Shown: one piece after another, positions 1 to 7,894 of the stretch | How positions within the stretch are numbered: the stretch's first letter is position 1 | Layout: every line of letters begins with the position of its first letter | Assembly: GCA_047638395.1 (NCBI GenBank) | Contig: JBLIMV010000002.1 | Span: forward strand, 62,001 to 126,000 | Source: CAXBCP01 sp047638395 | GTDB lineage: Bacteria; Pseudomonadota; Alphaproteobacteria; MPNO01; UBA830 | Direction: 5' to 3' | DNA: 64,000 nt | Notes under the pieces: model-generated | Told to the model about the DNA's origin: nothing | The model's input: only the letters and a program-made list of their open reading frames with translations | Databases searched by the model: none | Translations under genes and position numbers: made by a program

Positions 1-675
1 GGCGGGATGCAGGCCGACCCCGTCATGTTCGGTTCCAAGAAACAGCATCGGCGCCGTTATTTTTGCCGGATCGACATCGACCCCGGCAAGACCGGACTGA
101 TTCAGCGCACGGGTCGATTCAGGCACCAGCCGGCTATAGATCGCCTCGAACGTGGCATCATCGATATCTTCGAACATTGCACTGCGCATACGCGCACGGT
201 CGAACATCAGCGGCTCGTCCTCATCCCAGGTAAAATCGCGGGTCGCCCCGACACCGGCAGGGCTGGCGGAGCCGATACAGGCAATGGCGACAACATCGCG
301 GTCTTCTGCAGCTTTCTGAACCATCAGCCCGCCCAGACTATGTCCCACCAGAACAGCAGGTTCGCCGATCCAGTCCAGGATCGTGGCGATATCGTCGACG
401 TAGTCTTCGATGCCGGTCTGGCGGTACGCGTCCGCGCTGAGCACGCGCGAGCCTTCATGATTGCGCACCGACAGCGCGTAGGCCGGAACGCCCATCGTCG
501 CAAACCAGGTCAGCCACCTCGCATAGGCCCACCAACCGTGAAAGGCGCCATGAACCATCAGCACCGGGTGACGGAATGCGCCACCATCCAGCGGAACGGC
601 CTCTTCGACATGCAGACCCGATATCTGGTGGCTGCGCTGTATCGGGCGCGGCAGCGCGAAGGGATCCGTATTCAT
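1..675 (-). CDS. alpha/beta hydrolase, C-terminus beyond window edge
   Basis: Alpha/beta-fold hydrolase that runs off the left edge, so the end of the protein is missing. About 225 residues are visible. An HGAF oxyanion-hole segment lies near residues 42-45 and the nucleophile elbow GHSLGG near 111-116, giving Ser113 as the likely nucleophile. A candidate acidic residue is in GTEHDG near the edge, and the catalytic His is presumably outside the window. The start is uncertain: ATG at 675 follows a T-run with no visible ribosome site, and an in-frame ATG at 702 would lie inside the upstream terminator stem. The substrate cannot be inferred. It follows the TAXI receptor gene on the same strand. 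Confidence 0.85.
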   Translation of the reverse strand, partial: MNTDPFALPRPIQRSHQISGLHVEEAVPLDGGAFRHPVLMVHGAFHGWWAYARWLTWFATMGVPAYALSVRNHEGSRVLSADAYRQTGIEDYVDDIATILDWIGEPAVLVGHSLGGLMVQKAAEDRDVVAIACIGSASPAGVGATRDFTWDEDEPLMFDRARMRSAMFEDIDDATFEAIYSRLVPESTRALNQSGLAGVDVDPAKITAPMLFLGTEHDGVGLHPA

Positions 676-680
676 CTGAT

Positions 681-718
681 AAAAAAATCGCGGCGCGACC
701 ATAAGGCCGGCCGCGATT
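681..718 (-). terminator. Rho-independent terminator after the TAXI receptor gene
   Basis: On the minus strand a 9-bp perfect stem (AATCGCGGC paired with GCCGCGATT) is followed by seven T residues. It lies 32 bases past the stop codon of the TAXI receptor gene and just before the hydrolase gene, so the two genes are probably transcribed separately. Confidence 0.75.
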
Positions 719-749
719 CATTGTGTGTCATCTTTATTTTCGGCGAGGT

Positions 750-1703
750 TCAGCGCGCACCGATTTCCTTATAGAATTTCATCGCACCGGGGTGCAGCGC
801 GAAGCCCTGATCCTTGGACATCCGCTTCGACGAATGAGACCGCCAGAGCGGGCTCGACGCTTTCAGGTCTTTCTCGTTTTCATGCATAGTTTTCACGACC
901 TTGTAGACGACATCGTTCGAGGCGCCCTTGTGGGTCCAGAGAAGATAATCGAAATGCAGCACATTGACGGGTGCCAGCACGCCGGTCAGCGGCTTCGCAG
1001 GTTTGACTTCCTGCAGATAGGACCCTGGATACACCGCCAGCGTGCGCTTCACGGCAGCATCCGACGGATCGAGCGACAAATATTTGATGCCGCCTTTGAC
1101 CGCAACGTTGATCTCTTTCAACACGCCTGTGCCGACAGCACCGACCATCACGTCGATCTTGCCCTGTTTGAAGATATTCCAGTGCTGGCGAAGCGCGATT
1201 ACCGGCACTTTTTTCATATCGTCGATGCTCATATCGGCATTGGCGAGGAACGAGCCCAGGATGTAATTGAACAACGGCGACGCCTTGAACCCGGCAGGTC
1301 CGCGTTTACCGCGCAGGTCAGACAGTTTGTTGATCCCGGAACTCTGCGCCACAATCGGGCCGACCCGGAACACCATCATCGTCGCTGCAATACGCAGATT
1401 GTCGTATTTCTTGCCCGTGGACAGGCCCGTCCCCGTTTTGGCCATCGTGTATTGCGGCAGATTGGACAGCCCGAATGCGATCTCGCCCGCGTTGACGACC
1501 GGGATGTATTGCTGTGTGCCGCCCATGATCTGGGTCCGTACTTCAATATCGCTTTTGAGCGAAACGACCTTTGCAATTGCATTGGAAACCTGGGCGGTAG
1601 CACCACCCTTGGTGGTCGCGACGCCCACGATCTGCGCAGATGCGGTACCTGCGAGAGAGAGCGCGGCCGTTGCGGCAACTGCCGCCAGAGAAAGCTTTTT
1701 CAT
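750..1703 (-). CDS. TAXI-family TRAP transporter solute receptor
   Basis: Periplasmic substrate-binding protein of the TAXI (TRAP-associated extracytoplasmic immunogenic) family, 317 residues. A signal peptide spans about residues 1-23, with an Ala-Ser-Ala cleavage site before Gln24. The mature N-terminus has the typical VATTKGG segment, and the KLSDLRGKR and GAVGTGV stretches fit the family. A GGGA ribosome site precedes the ATG. TAXI receptors normally work with a fused DctQM-type permease, but none is encoded next to this gene, so it either partners with a distant permease or acts as an orphan. The ligand is unknown; glutamate-like or carboxylate ligands are known in the family. Confidence 0.9.
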   Translation of the reverse strand: MKKLSLAAVAATAALSLAGTASAQIVGVATTKGGATAQVSNAIAKVVSLKSDIEVRTQIMGGTQQYIPVVNAGEIAFGLSNLPQYTMAKTGTGLSTGKKYDNLRIAATMMVFRVGPIVAQSSGINKLSDLRGKRGPAGFKASPLFNYILGSFLANADMSIDDMKKVPVIALRQHWNIFKQGKIDVMVGAVGTGVLKEINVAVKGGIKYLSLDPSDAAVKRTLAVYPGSYLQEVKPAKPLTGVLAPVNVLHFDYLLWTHKGASNDVVYKVVKTMHENEKDLKASSPLWRSHSSKRMSKDQGFALHPGAMKFYKEIGAR

Positions 1704-1801
1704 TGTTATGTCCCTTCCAGAAGACTCAAATTCAGTCAGCTACTAAATCGCCTCACGTAGGCATGAGCATATCTGCGGGATCATCCGGCGACAATGCGCC
1801 T

Positions 1802-2389
1802 TTAGCGGATCCATTCTTTCATGTGAATCCGTATCTGGTTCTCAAGCGCAGTGTTGAGATCGCCCATCATTTCTTCCGTCATCTCGAACCAGACTTTTTC
1901 ACGGTCGTTCAGCGAAATGTTTTCCGACACCGAGCGCGATAGCTTCGCCGTCGATTCCGCCGTCGCACGCGCATTCCCGGTCTCGTCACTTATTTCCACC
2001 CTCATGTTGATGATCGCTTCGTAGCGTTCGGACTGATCCCGGGTAAAGGCGCCGGTCACGCCCGTCGTGCGTTTCAACGGCACTTCGACAACGCTGGCGC
2101 GTCGCACGATGACCCGGGCGACACCAGAGGTGCCAACCGCGCGGAGGCGATCGCGCCCCCAGTTCGATGCGACTGCCGCCGGGCTTACCGGAAATTCATG
2201 CTCTACATTGGGGCGCGTGGCCGGCGAAACATACCGGTTCTCGACCTCTATCCGCGCAACGTTCAGGCTGATGGGCTGCAGATGGGCGAAAGAAATTTGC
2301 GAAAAGCCGGGTTTCTGTACTTCTGTCGCACATCCGGCGAGCAAGAAAACGGCGGCAAACAGGCTGGCGATTACGGGTGAGCGGCTCAT
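1802..2389 (-). CDS. putative outer-membrane lipoprotein, unknown function
   Basis: 195-residue protein with a lipoprotein signal peptide; the lipobox LLAGC puts the lipidated Cys at residue 20. The rest is soluble, with an acidic and Arg-rich middle and no motif I can name. It ends MKEWIR. A GGAG ribosome site lies 8 bases before the ATG. It sits between hslO and the TAXI gene on the same strand. This looks like a conserved hypothetical lipoprotein of alphaproteobacteria; no function is proposed. Confidence 0.8.
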   Translation of the reverse strand: MSRSPVIASLFAAVFLLAGCATEVQKPGFSQISFAHLQPISLNVARIEVENRYVSPATRPNVEHEFPVSPAAVASNWGRDRLRAVGTSGVARVIVRRASVVEVPLKRTTGVTGAFTRDQSERYEAIINMRVEISDETGNARATAESTAKLSRSVSENISLNDREKVWFEMTEEMMGDLNTALENQIRIHMKEWIR

Positions 2390-2448
2390 GTGCGTTCTCC
2401 GGGAGTGATGCAGACCTCGTAGTTATATGCGCCCTGTCCCGCCCGACA

Positions 2449-3414
2449 TCAACCGCCGTAAAGCCGATCGATGTCGTCGTCAGAATAAACATAGTCATGG
2501 CCGCAGAATTCACAGGTCACGACAACGTCGTCGCCGACTTTGAGGGTTTCGATCTCGGTGCGCGGAAACGACTGAAGCATGGTCTCGACCCGCTCGGAAG
2601 AGCAGCGGCACCGCATTTCAAGCGGTGCCGGATCGAAGACCCGCACGCCGTCTTCGTGGAACAGGCGGAACAACAGGTCGTGCGGATGCAGCACCGGGTC
2701 CAGAATCTCATTGTCGCGGCTGCTGCTCATCAGGACAACGGCCCGGCGCCAGGCTTCCTCGAAATCTTCGTCCGCCGCGTCGCCGGATTGCAGCGCGATG
2801 CCCTCGGGCGGCATTTTCTGCAACAGCAAACCGCCGGCACGCCAGTTCCCGCCGTCATCCAGCCCCGACGTCAGCTTAACCACACCTTCGAACTGGTCGG
2901 ACTGGCGGAAATAATTGTGGGCACAATCGGCGAGCGTCGCCCCCGTCAGGTCGACAATGCCCTGATAGCTTTCGGTGTCCTGGCCCTGGTCGACGGTGAA
3001 TGCCAGATAGCCGCCGCCAAGAAGATGCGGCACGGGGCCCTCGCGCCAGCTCTCATCGAGGGCGGCGAGCGCTTCCTTGTCGTATTGCGCAAACCCGCGC
3101 AATGCGCCGTCGCTGGTAAGATCAGCCACCAGCAGACTGACCGGGCCGTCGCTTTTTGCCTGGAGCGAAAACACACCGTCAAATTTGAAAATCCCGGCGA
3201 CCAGCGCCGACAGCGCTATCGCCTGGGTCAGGAGCGTAGCGACGGGCTCCGGATACTGGTGGCCGGCGATAACCGTCTGCACGGCCGGGCCGAGGCGGAC
3301 CAGGCGGCCGCGCGCAACACCGTTTTCAACCTGGAAAGGCTGAACAAGATCGTCGGGAATCCCGGGAAGCTCAGGATTCTGTGGGGAAACAGGGGGAAGC
3401 GAGTCGCCATCCAT
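2449..3414 (-). CDS. hslO: Hsp33 redox-regulated chaperone
   Basis: Cytoplasmic holdase chaperone activated by oxidation and unfolding, 321 residues, within the family size. The C-terminus carries the zinc centre: a CxC pair in CRCSS and a CxxC pair in CEFCGHDY, the four Cys that coordinate Zn when reduced and form disulfides under oxidative stress. The N-terminal core has typical Hsp33 stretches such as SDGPVSLLVAD. It lies 21 bases after argF on the same strand. The argD-argF-hslO order is common in alphaproteobacteria and supports the identification. Confidence 0.96.
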   Translation of the reverse strand: MDGDSLPPVSPQNPELPGIPDDLVQPFQVENGVARGRLVRLGPAVQTVIAGHQYPEPVATLLTQAIALSALVAGIFKFDGVFSLQAKSDGPVSLLVADLTSDGALRGFAQYDKEALAALDESWREGPVPHLLGGGYLAFTVDQGQDTESYQGIVDLTGATLADCAHNYFRQSDQFEGVVKLTSGLDDGGNWRAGGLLLQKMPPEGIALQSGDAADEDFEEAWRRAVVLMSSSRDNEILDPVLHPHDLLFRLFHEDGVRVFDPAPLEMRCRCSSERVETMLQSFPRTEIETLKVGDDVVVTCEFCGHDYVYSDDDIDRLYGG

Positions 3415-3435
3415 TGCAAATCAGACCTTCACGCG

Positions 3436-4362
3436 TCAGGACAGACACCAGGCGAGGATACCCTTTTGGGCATGAAGCCTGTTTTCGGCCTCATCCCAAA
3501 TAACCGATTGCGGTCCGTCCAGCACATCTGCCGTCACCTCTTCATCCCGGTGGGCAGGCAGGCAATGCATAAAGATAGCATCATTCGCCGCGCGATCCAT
3601 CAGGCGCTGGTCGACACGGTATGGCGACAGCAGATTGTGGCGTTTGTCGGCTTCGGTATCGCCCATCGACACCCATGTATCCGTGACGACACAATCGACG
3701 CCGTCGACCGCTTCGTCCGGATCGGTGGTGGAGACAATTGTCGCACCCTGATCCGTCGCCCAGTCGATGGCATCCTGCGGCGGTGCCAGTTCGGGCGGGC
3801 AGGCAAGGCGCATTTCGAAACCGAACCGGGCAGCCGCCTCGATCCAGCTGCGCGTCATGTTGTTGCCGTCGCCGCACCAGGCGATGCGCTTGCCCCCGAT
3901 GTCACCGCGATGTTCCTCGAACGTCATGATATCGGCCATCAGCTGGCACGGATGCGAATGATCGGTGAGACCGTTGATCACCGGCACCTCGGCAAAAGAC
4001 GCGAGCTCGGCCAGTTTGTCGTTCTCGGAGGTTCGCATCATGATCGCGTCGACATAGCGCGACAGGACCCGCGCGGTATCGGCAATGGTTTCACCACGGC
4101 CGATCTGCATTTCGTTTGGCGTGAGCACGACGACGGATCCGCCGAGCTGCTTCATCGCCACTTCGAACGACACGCGCGTCCGGGTTGACGGTTTCTCAAA
4201 AATCATCGCCAGTGCGCGTCCGGCCAGCGGCTGCGCGGCACCATTCAGCATTTCACCACGCTTGAACAGCGCACCCATATCGATAATCCGCCGCAATTCG
4301 GACGCCTCGACCTCTTTGAGTTCGAGAAAATGGCGGGGTGGCTGTTGGAGTGCCGGGCTCAT
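3436..4362 (-). CDS. argF: ornithine carbamoyltransferase
   Basis: Catalyses carbamoyl phosphate plus ornithine to citrulline in arginine biosynthesis; cytoplasmic trimer in the family. Seen are the carbamoyl-phosphate motif STRTR, the HPCQ motif, the ornithine-side DTWVSMG segment and the HCLPAHR motif. I chose the ATG at 4362 (308 residues) because it overlaps the argD stop as ATGA, which implies translational coupling; an upstream Met at 4383 would add only seven residues inside argD. It is the middle gene of argD-argF-hslO. Confidence 0.97.
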   Translation of the reverse strand: MSPALQQPPRHFLELKEVEASELRRIIDMGALFKRGEMLNGAAQPLAGRALAMIFEKPSTRTRVSFEVAMKQLGGSVVVLTPNEMQIGRGETIADTARVLSRYVDAIMMRTSENDKLAELASFAEVPVINGLTDHSHPCQLMADIMTFEEHRGDIGGKRIAWCGDGNNMTRSWIEAAARFGFEMRLACPPELAPPQDAIDWATDQGATIVSTTDPDEAVDGVDCVVTDTWVSMGDTEADKRHNLLSPYRVDQRLMDRAANDAIFMHCLPAHRDEEVTADVLDGPQSVIWDEAENRLHAQKGILAWCLS

Positions 4363-5531
4363 CCTGCAAGCTCTCTGCAGCACTCATCGAGGACGGCGAT
4401 TGCTTCTTTGACATGTGCTTCTTCGATGATCAGCGGCGGCAGGAATCGCATGACGTTATCGCCCGCGAGGACCGTCAGCAGGCCGTGTTCGAACGCCTTT
4501 GCCGCCAGGTCGGCATTGGGGACAACGCATTTCATGCCCAGCAGCAGACCCGCACCGCGCACCTCTTCGATCACCGTCGGGTGCCGTTCGGCAACGGCTT
4601 TCATCTCGGCGTTCAGCAGTTTGCTCATCTCGACCACATGGGGAAGAAATCCCGGCTCCAGCATAACGTCGAGCACCGCATTCGCGACCGCCGTCGCCAG
4701 CGGGTTGCCGCCGAACGTGCTGCCATGCGTACCCGCCGTGATCCCCTTTGCAGCCTCGGCCGTCGCAAGGCACGCCCCGATCGGGAACCCGCCGCCAAGA
4801 CCCTTGGCCGATGACATCACATCGGGCTTCACGCCCGACCATTCATAGCCCCACAGCTTGCCGGTGCGGCCCATGCCTGTCTGTACTTCGTCGAACATCA
4901 GCAGCAGGCCCTCTTCGTCACACAGCGTACGAAGATCCTGCAGGAACCGCGGATCGGCGGGGCGGATACCGCCTTCGCCCTGTACCGGTTCGATCATGAT
5001 GCCGGCAGTCTCTCCGGTGACGGCGGCGCGGACCTCGTTCATATTGCCGAACGCGACATGATCGAAGCCGTCGACCGCGGGGCCGAATCCGGCCCGGTGA
5101 GCATCACTCGCCCCGGCAGAGATCGTCGCCAGTGTCCGGCCGTGGAAACTGCCGGCAAAACTGATCATCCGGTAGCGTTCGGGGTTACCGTTGGCACTGT
5201 GATACTTGCGCATCAGCTTGATCGACGCCTCTACCGATTCCGCACCTGAATTACAGAAGAACACGGTTTCGGCAAAGGAATTGGCGACCAGGCGGTCCGC
5301 CAGGCGCTGCTGTTCAGGAATATTGTAGAGGTTCGACGTATGCCAGACCTTGCCCGCCTGCGCGACCAGCGCCTCCACCAGATGGGGATGGTTGTGGCCG
5401 AGCGACAGCACGGCAACGCCCGAGCCGAAATCGAGGAATTTTCGACCGTCGCTGGCATACAGATAAGGTCCATCACCCTTTTCAAAGGCGATGTCCGCAC
5501 GTCCATAGGACGGCATTACTGATTGGCTCAC
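4359..5531 (-). CDS. argD: acetylornithine aminotransferase
   Basis: PLP-dependent class III aminotransferase, 390 residues, making N-acetylornithine in arginine synthesis and possibly also acting as succinyl-diaminopimelate aminotransferase. The NSGAESVEA phosphate-binding segment, the FDEVQTG motif and the PLP lysine in SSAKGLGGG are present. The start is probably GTG at 5531, with GGGAG 8 bases upstream; the ATG at 5516 lacks a comparable site. The stop overlaps the argF start. Linkage to argF separates it from other class III aminotransferases. Confidence 0.95.
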   Translation of the reverse strand: MSQSVMPSYGRADIAFEKGDGPYLYASDGRKFLDFGSGVAVLSLGHNHPHLVEALVAQAGKVWHTSNLYNIPEQQRLADRLVANSFAETVFFCNSGAESVEASIKLMRKYHSANGNPERYRMISFAGSFHGRTLATISAGASDAHRAGFGPAVDGFDHVAFGNMNEVRAAVTGETAGIMIEPVQGEGGIRPADPRFLQDLRTLCDEEGLLLMFDEVQTGMGRTGKLWGYEWSGVKPDVMSSAKGLGGGFPIGACLATAEAAKGITAGTHGSTFGGNPLATAVANAVLDVMLEPGFLPHVVEMSKLLNAEMKAVAERHPTVIEEVRGAGLLLGMKCVVPNADLAAKAFEHGLLTVLAGDNVMRFLPPLIIEEAHVKEAIAVLDECCRELAG

Positions 5532-5566
5532 CGGTCTTCTCCCGACATTCGGTCCCTGAATCCAAT

Positions 5567-5584
5567 CGGCCCGTCACCGGGCCG
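5567..5584. promoter_or_regulatory. short GC hairpin in the argD 5' region
   Basis: A perfect 7-bp inverted repeat (CGGCCCG, 4-base loop, CGGGCCG) lies 36 bases upstream of the argD start. It is followed by A residues on the plus strand, so it does not look like a terminator in either direction. It may be a leader hairpin or operator; the role is unknown. Confidence 0.35.
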
Positions 5585-5738
5585 AAAAAAGAGGCGGAGT
5601 ATGTTGAGGTCGAACCCTGCTGTCAATCGGCGGTTTTCAGCGGATTTCGCATTCTTCTGTCGACAGACAAACCTCTTGATACGCCGCAACCGGTCCTCAA
5701 TACTCAAAGGACGCCCTTTTGGCGTTGGAGTAGCGAAA

Positions 5739-6998
5739 ATGTACGGCGATAGCGGCATTCGGAACCCTGACGGCGGCGCACCACGCGTATGGCCCGATGA
5801 CGAGACGCTGATTCCCGACTGGATATATACAGACCAGGATATTTACGACCGCGAACTGGAGAAAATCTTTCTCGGCCGGCACTGGAATTATGTGGGGCTC
5901 GACTGCGAAGTACCGGAGCCGGGGAATTATTTCCGGTCCTATGTCGGGCCGTTACCGGTCGTGGTGACCCGCGACATGGACGGCGAGGTCCATGTGTTCG
6001 AAAACCGCTGCGCCCATCGCGGTGTCGAATTCTGCCGCGAATACCGCGGATCCGCCGACAGCTTCATCTGCCCCTATCACAACTGGACCTACAATCTGCA
6101 AGGCGACCTGACGGCAGTACCGTTCCGCCGCGGGGTCAAGGGCCAGGGCGGCATGCCGAAAGATTTCGACATGGCCACCCGCGGGCTGCGCAAGTTTCAT
6201 GTGGCGACCCGCGGCGGCGTGATCTTCGCCACGGCCTGCGACGACATGGAATCGATCGAGGAGTACCTCGGGCCGGTGATCTGCCCGGAATTCGACGCGA
6301 CATTCGACGGCGGCGAGATGAAACTGCTCGGCGTTCACCGCAACATCCTGCCGGCCAACTGGAAGCTCTATCAGGAAAATCTCAAAGATCCCTATCACGC
6401 CACCCTGCTGCATACCTATCTGACGACGTTCGGCCTGTTCGTGTCGTCGAATGAAAGCAATATCCCGACCGACAAATACGGCCGCCATGGCGGCCTGCTG
6501 TCGCGCCGCTCGGAGGGACGACCGGACGTCTCGGCCGAAGACGCCGCGAACATGCAGGCATTCAAGCAAACGATGGAACTGAACGACCCGCGTGTGCTCG
6601 ACTTCGTGCGCGAATTCGATTCGAAGTGGTCGGGCTCGGTACTGACGATCTTCCCGACACTGACTGCTCTGCGTCAGACCAATATCCTGAACACCCGTCT
6701 GCTGGTACCGCGCGGGCCGAACGAATTCATGATGATCTGGACCGTGTTCGGGCGCGCCGACGATGATGAGGAAATGGTCCGCCACCGGCTACGCCAGAAT
6801 AACATCTTCGGCCCGGCAGGTTTCCTCGGTATCGAGGATAACGAGGCGCTGAAATTTCTGCAGGACGGCCTGAGAAAATCCATGCCACGTGACGGTCTGG
6901 CCCTGCTGGGTGACGACGACGAGCCGACGGACACCATTATTACCGAGCGCGCGATCCGCGGCATGTACCGCTACTACCGCGACGTGATGGAGCTATAA
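5739..6998 (+). CDS. aromatic ring-hydroxylating dioxygenase, alpha (Rieske) subunit
   Basis: Terminal oxygenase large subunit of 419 residues. The Rieske [2Fe-2S] site is C91-x-H93 and C111-x2-H114. The mononuclear iron motif has D217, H220 and H225 in NLKDPYHATLLH, where the Asp is the usual electron bridge. The start at 5739 has GGAG 8 bases upstream; the longer frame upstream has unlike composition. The beta-subunit gene begins two bases after the stop, giving a classic alpha/beta oxygenase. No ferredoxin or reductase gene is adjacent, so electron donors must come from elsewhere. The substrate is probably an aromatic acid or polyaromatic, but it cannot be read from the sequence. Confidence 0.93.
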   Translation: MYGDSGIRNPDGGAPRVWPDDETLIPDWIYTDQDIYDRELEKIFLGRHWNYVGLDCEVPEPGNYFRSYVGPLPVVVTRDMDGEVHVFENRCAHRGVEFCREYRGSADSFICPYHNWTYNLQGDLTAVPFRRGVKGQGGMPKDFDMATRGLRKFHVATRGGVIFATACDDMESIEEYLGPVICPEFDATFDGGEMKLLGVHRNILPANWKLYQENLKDPYHATLLHTYLTTFGLFVSSNESNIPTDKYGRHGGLLSRRSEGRPDVSAEDAANMQAFKQTMELNDPRVLDFVREFDSKWSGSVLTIFPTLTALRQTNILNTRLLVPRGPNEFMMIWTVFGRADDDEEMVRHRLRQNNIFGPAGFLGIEDNEALKFLQDGLRKSMPRDGLALLGDDDEPTDTIITERAIRGMYRYYRDVMEL

Positions 6999-7000
6999 CG

Positions 7001-7498
7001 ATGGCGACCGTAATGGATAAAAATGCCGCTCTGCGTGAGGCCCGCTTCGAGATCGAGGAGTTTAATTACGCCTATGCCGACACCCTCGACAGGTTCGATG
7101 TCGACGGCTGGGTCGAGTATTTCACCGAAGATGCGCTGTATCACGCGATCGCCCGCGACAACGAGGAATCGGGCCTGCCGCTCGGCCTTATCTATTGCGA
7201 GGGCAAGGCGATGATGAAAGACCGCGCCTACGCCCTGCTGAATACCGAGATGTTCGCGCCGCGCTATCTGCATCTGTCGATCACCAACACCCGCGCACTG
7301 AAGATTGAAGGCGATCTGATCCACGCGGTCGCCAATTACACGCTGATCGAAACACTGGTCGAAGAGCCAAGCCGGGTACAGCAGGTCGGCAGGTACCGCG
7401 ATATCTTTAAACGCACATCCAACGGTCTGCTGTTGCAGGAGCGCAAATGCGTCTTCGACAGTGTAATGATCGACAACTGTCTCGTATTTCCGGTCTAG
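7001..7498 (+). CDS. aromatic ring-hydroxylating dioxygenase, beta subunit
   Basis: 165-residue small subunit with an NTF2-like cone fold, structural partner of the alpha subunit. Typical segments are the N-terminal EIEEFNYAYADTLD helix, the RDNEESG loop, PRYLHLSITN and the C-terminal ERKCVFDSVMIDNCL strand. It lies two bases after the alpha gene and 14 bases before the ABM-like gene, so the three are one operon. No catalytic metal site is expected in this subunit. Confidence 0.9.
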   Translation: MATVMDKNAALREARFEIEEFNYAYADTLDRFDVDGWVEYFTEDALYHAIARDNEESGLPLGLIYCEGKAMMKDRAYALLNTEMFAPRYLHLSITNTRALKIEGDLIHAVANYTLIETLVEEPSRVQQVGRYRDIFKRTSNGLLLQERKCVFDSVMIDNCLVFPV

Positions 7499-7512
7499 GG
7501 AGAACCAAATCG

Positions 7513-7884
7513 ATGGCCTTGATACCGCTCGCCAGCAAAGGCAACTTTTTCCACATCTACGATTTCCGGGTAAAGCCGGGCAGTGGCGACGAATTCGTCA
7601 AACTGTTCGAGGAGTTCGATTACTCGGACGACAACCCGATGCATAAATCGGACGCCCAGATTAAAGACGGCGTTATGCTCCAGGACGTTGAGGACGTGGA
7701 TCATTTCTACCTGATCGGCGAATGGGCCAGTGTCGAGGAACACAAGCGTATCCTGGTTGAGATGAAAGAGCTTGCGCCCGAGTTCGTGAAATATATCGAG
7801 GATCTCGACAAGGGCGCCTTCATGCCCAAATACGCAGAGATCGTCTCGTCCACACCGCAGCATATCCTCGACGCTGCCAAATAA
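7513..7884 (+). CDS. small ABM-like (ferredoxin-fold) protein of the dioxygenase operon
   Basis: 123-residue cytoplasmic protein. The beginning, with IYDFRVKPGSGDEFVKLFEE, matches the antibiotic-biosynthesis monooxygenase/dimeric alpha-beta barrel pattern. The ATG at 7513 was chosen because it starts the conserved part and follows the beta-subunit stop by 14 bases. Its role is unknown: it could be an accessory enzyme acting on the dioxygenase product, or a binding protein. The family assignment is moderate, since such folds have weak sequence motifs. Confidence 0.75.
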   Translation: MALIPLASKGNFFHIYDFRVKPGSGDEFVKLFEEFDYSDDNPMHKSDAQIKDGVMLQDVEDVDHFYLIGEWASVEEHKRILVEMKELAPEFVKYIEDLDKGAFMPKYAEIVSSTPQHILDAAK

Positions 7885-7894
7885 TTAGGGCGCG

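Noticed and set aside
2377..4188. 603-residue plus-strand open frame
   Set aside because: It is antisense to argF and hslO, whose motifs are clear; it has no recognisable domain and reflects high GC content.
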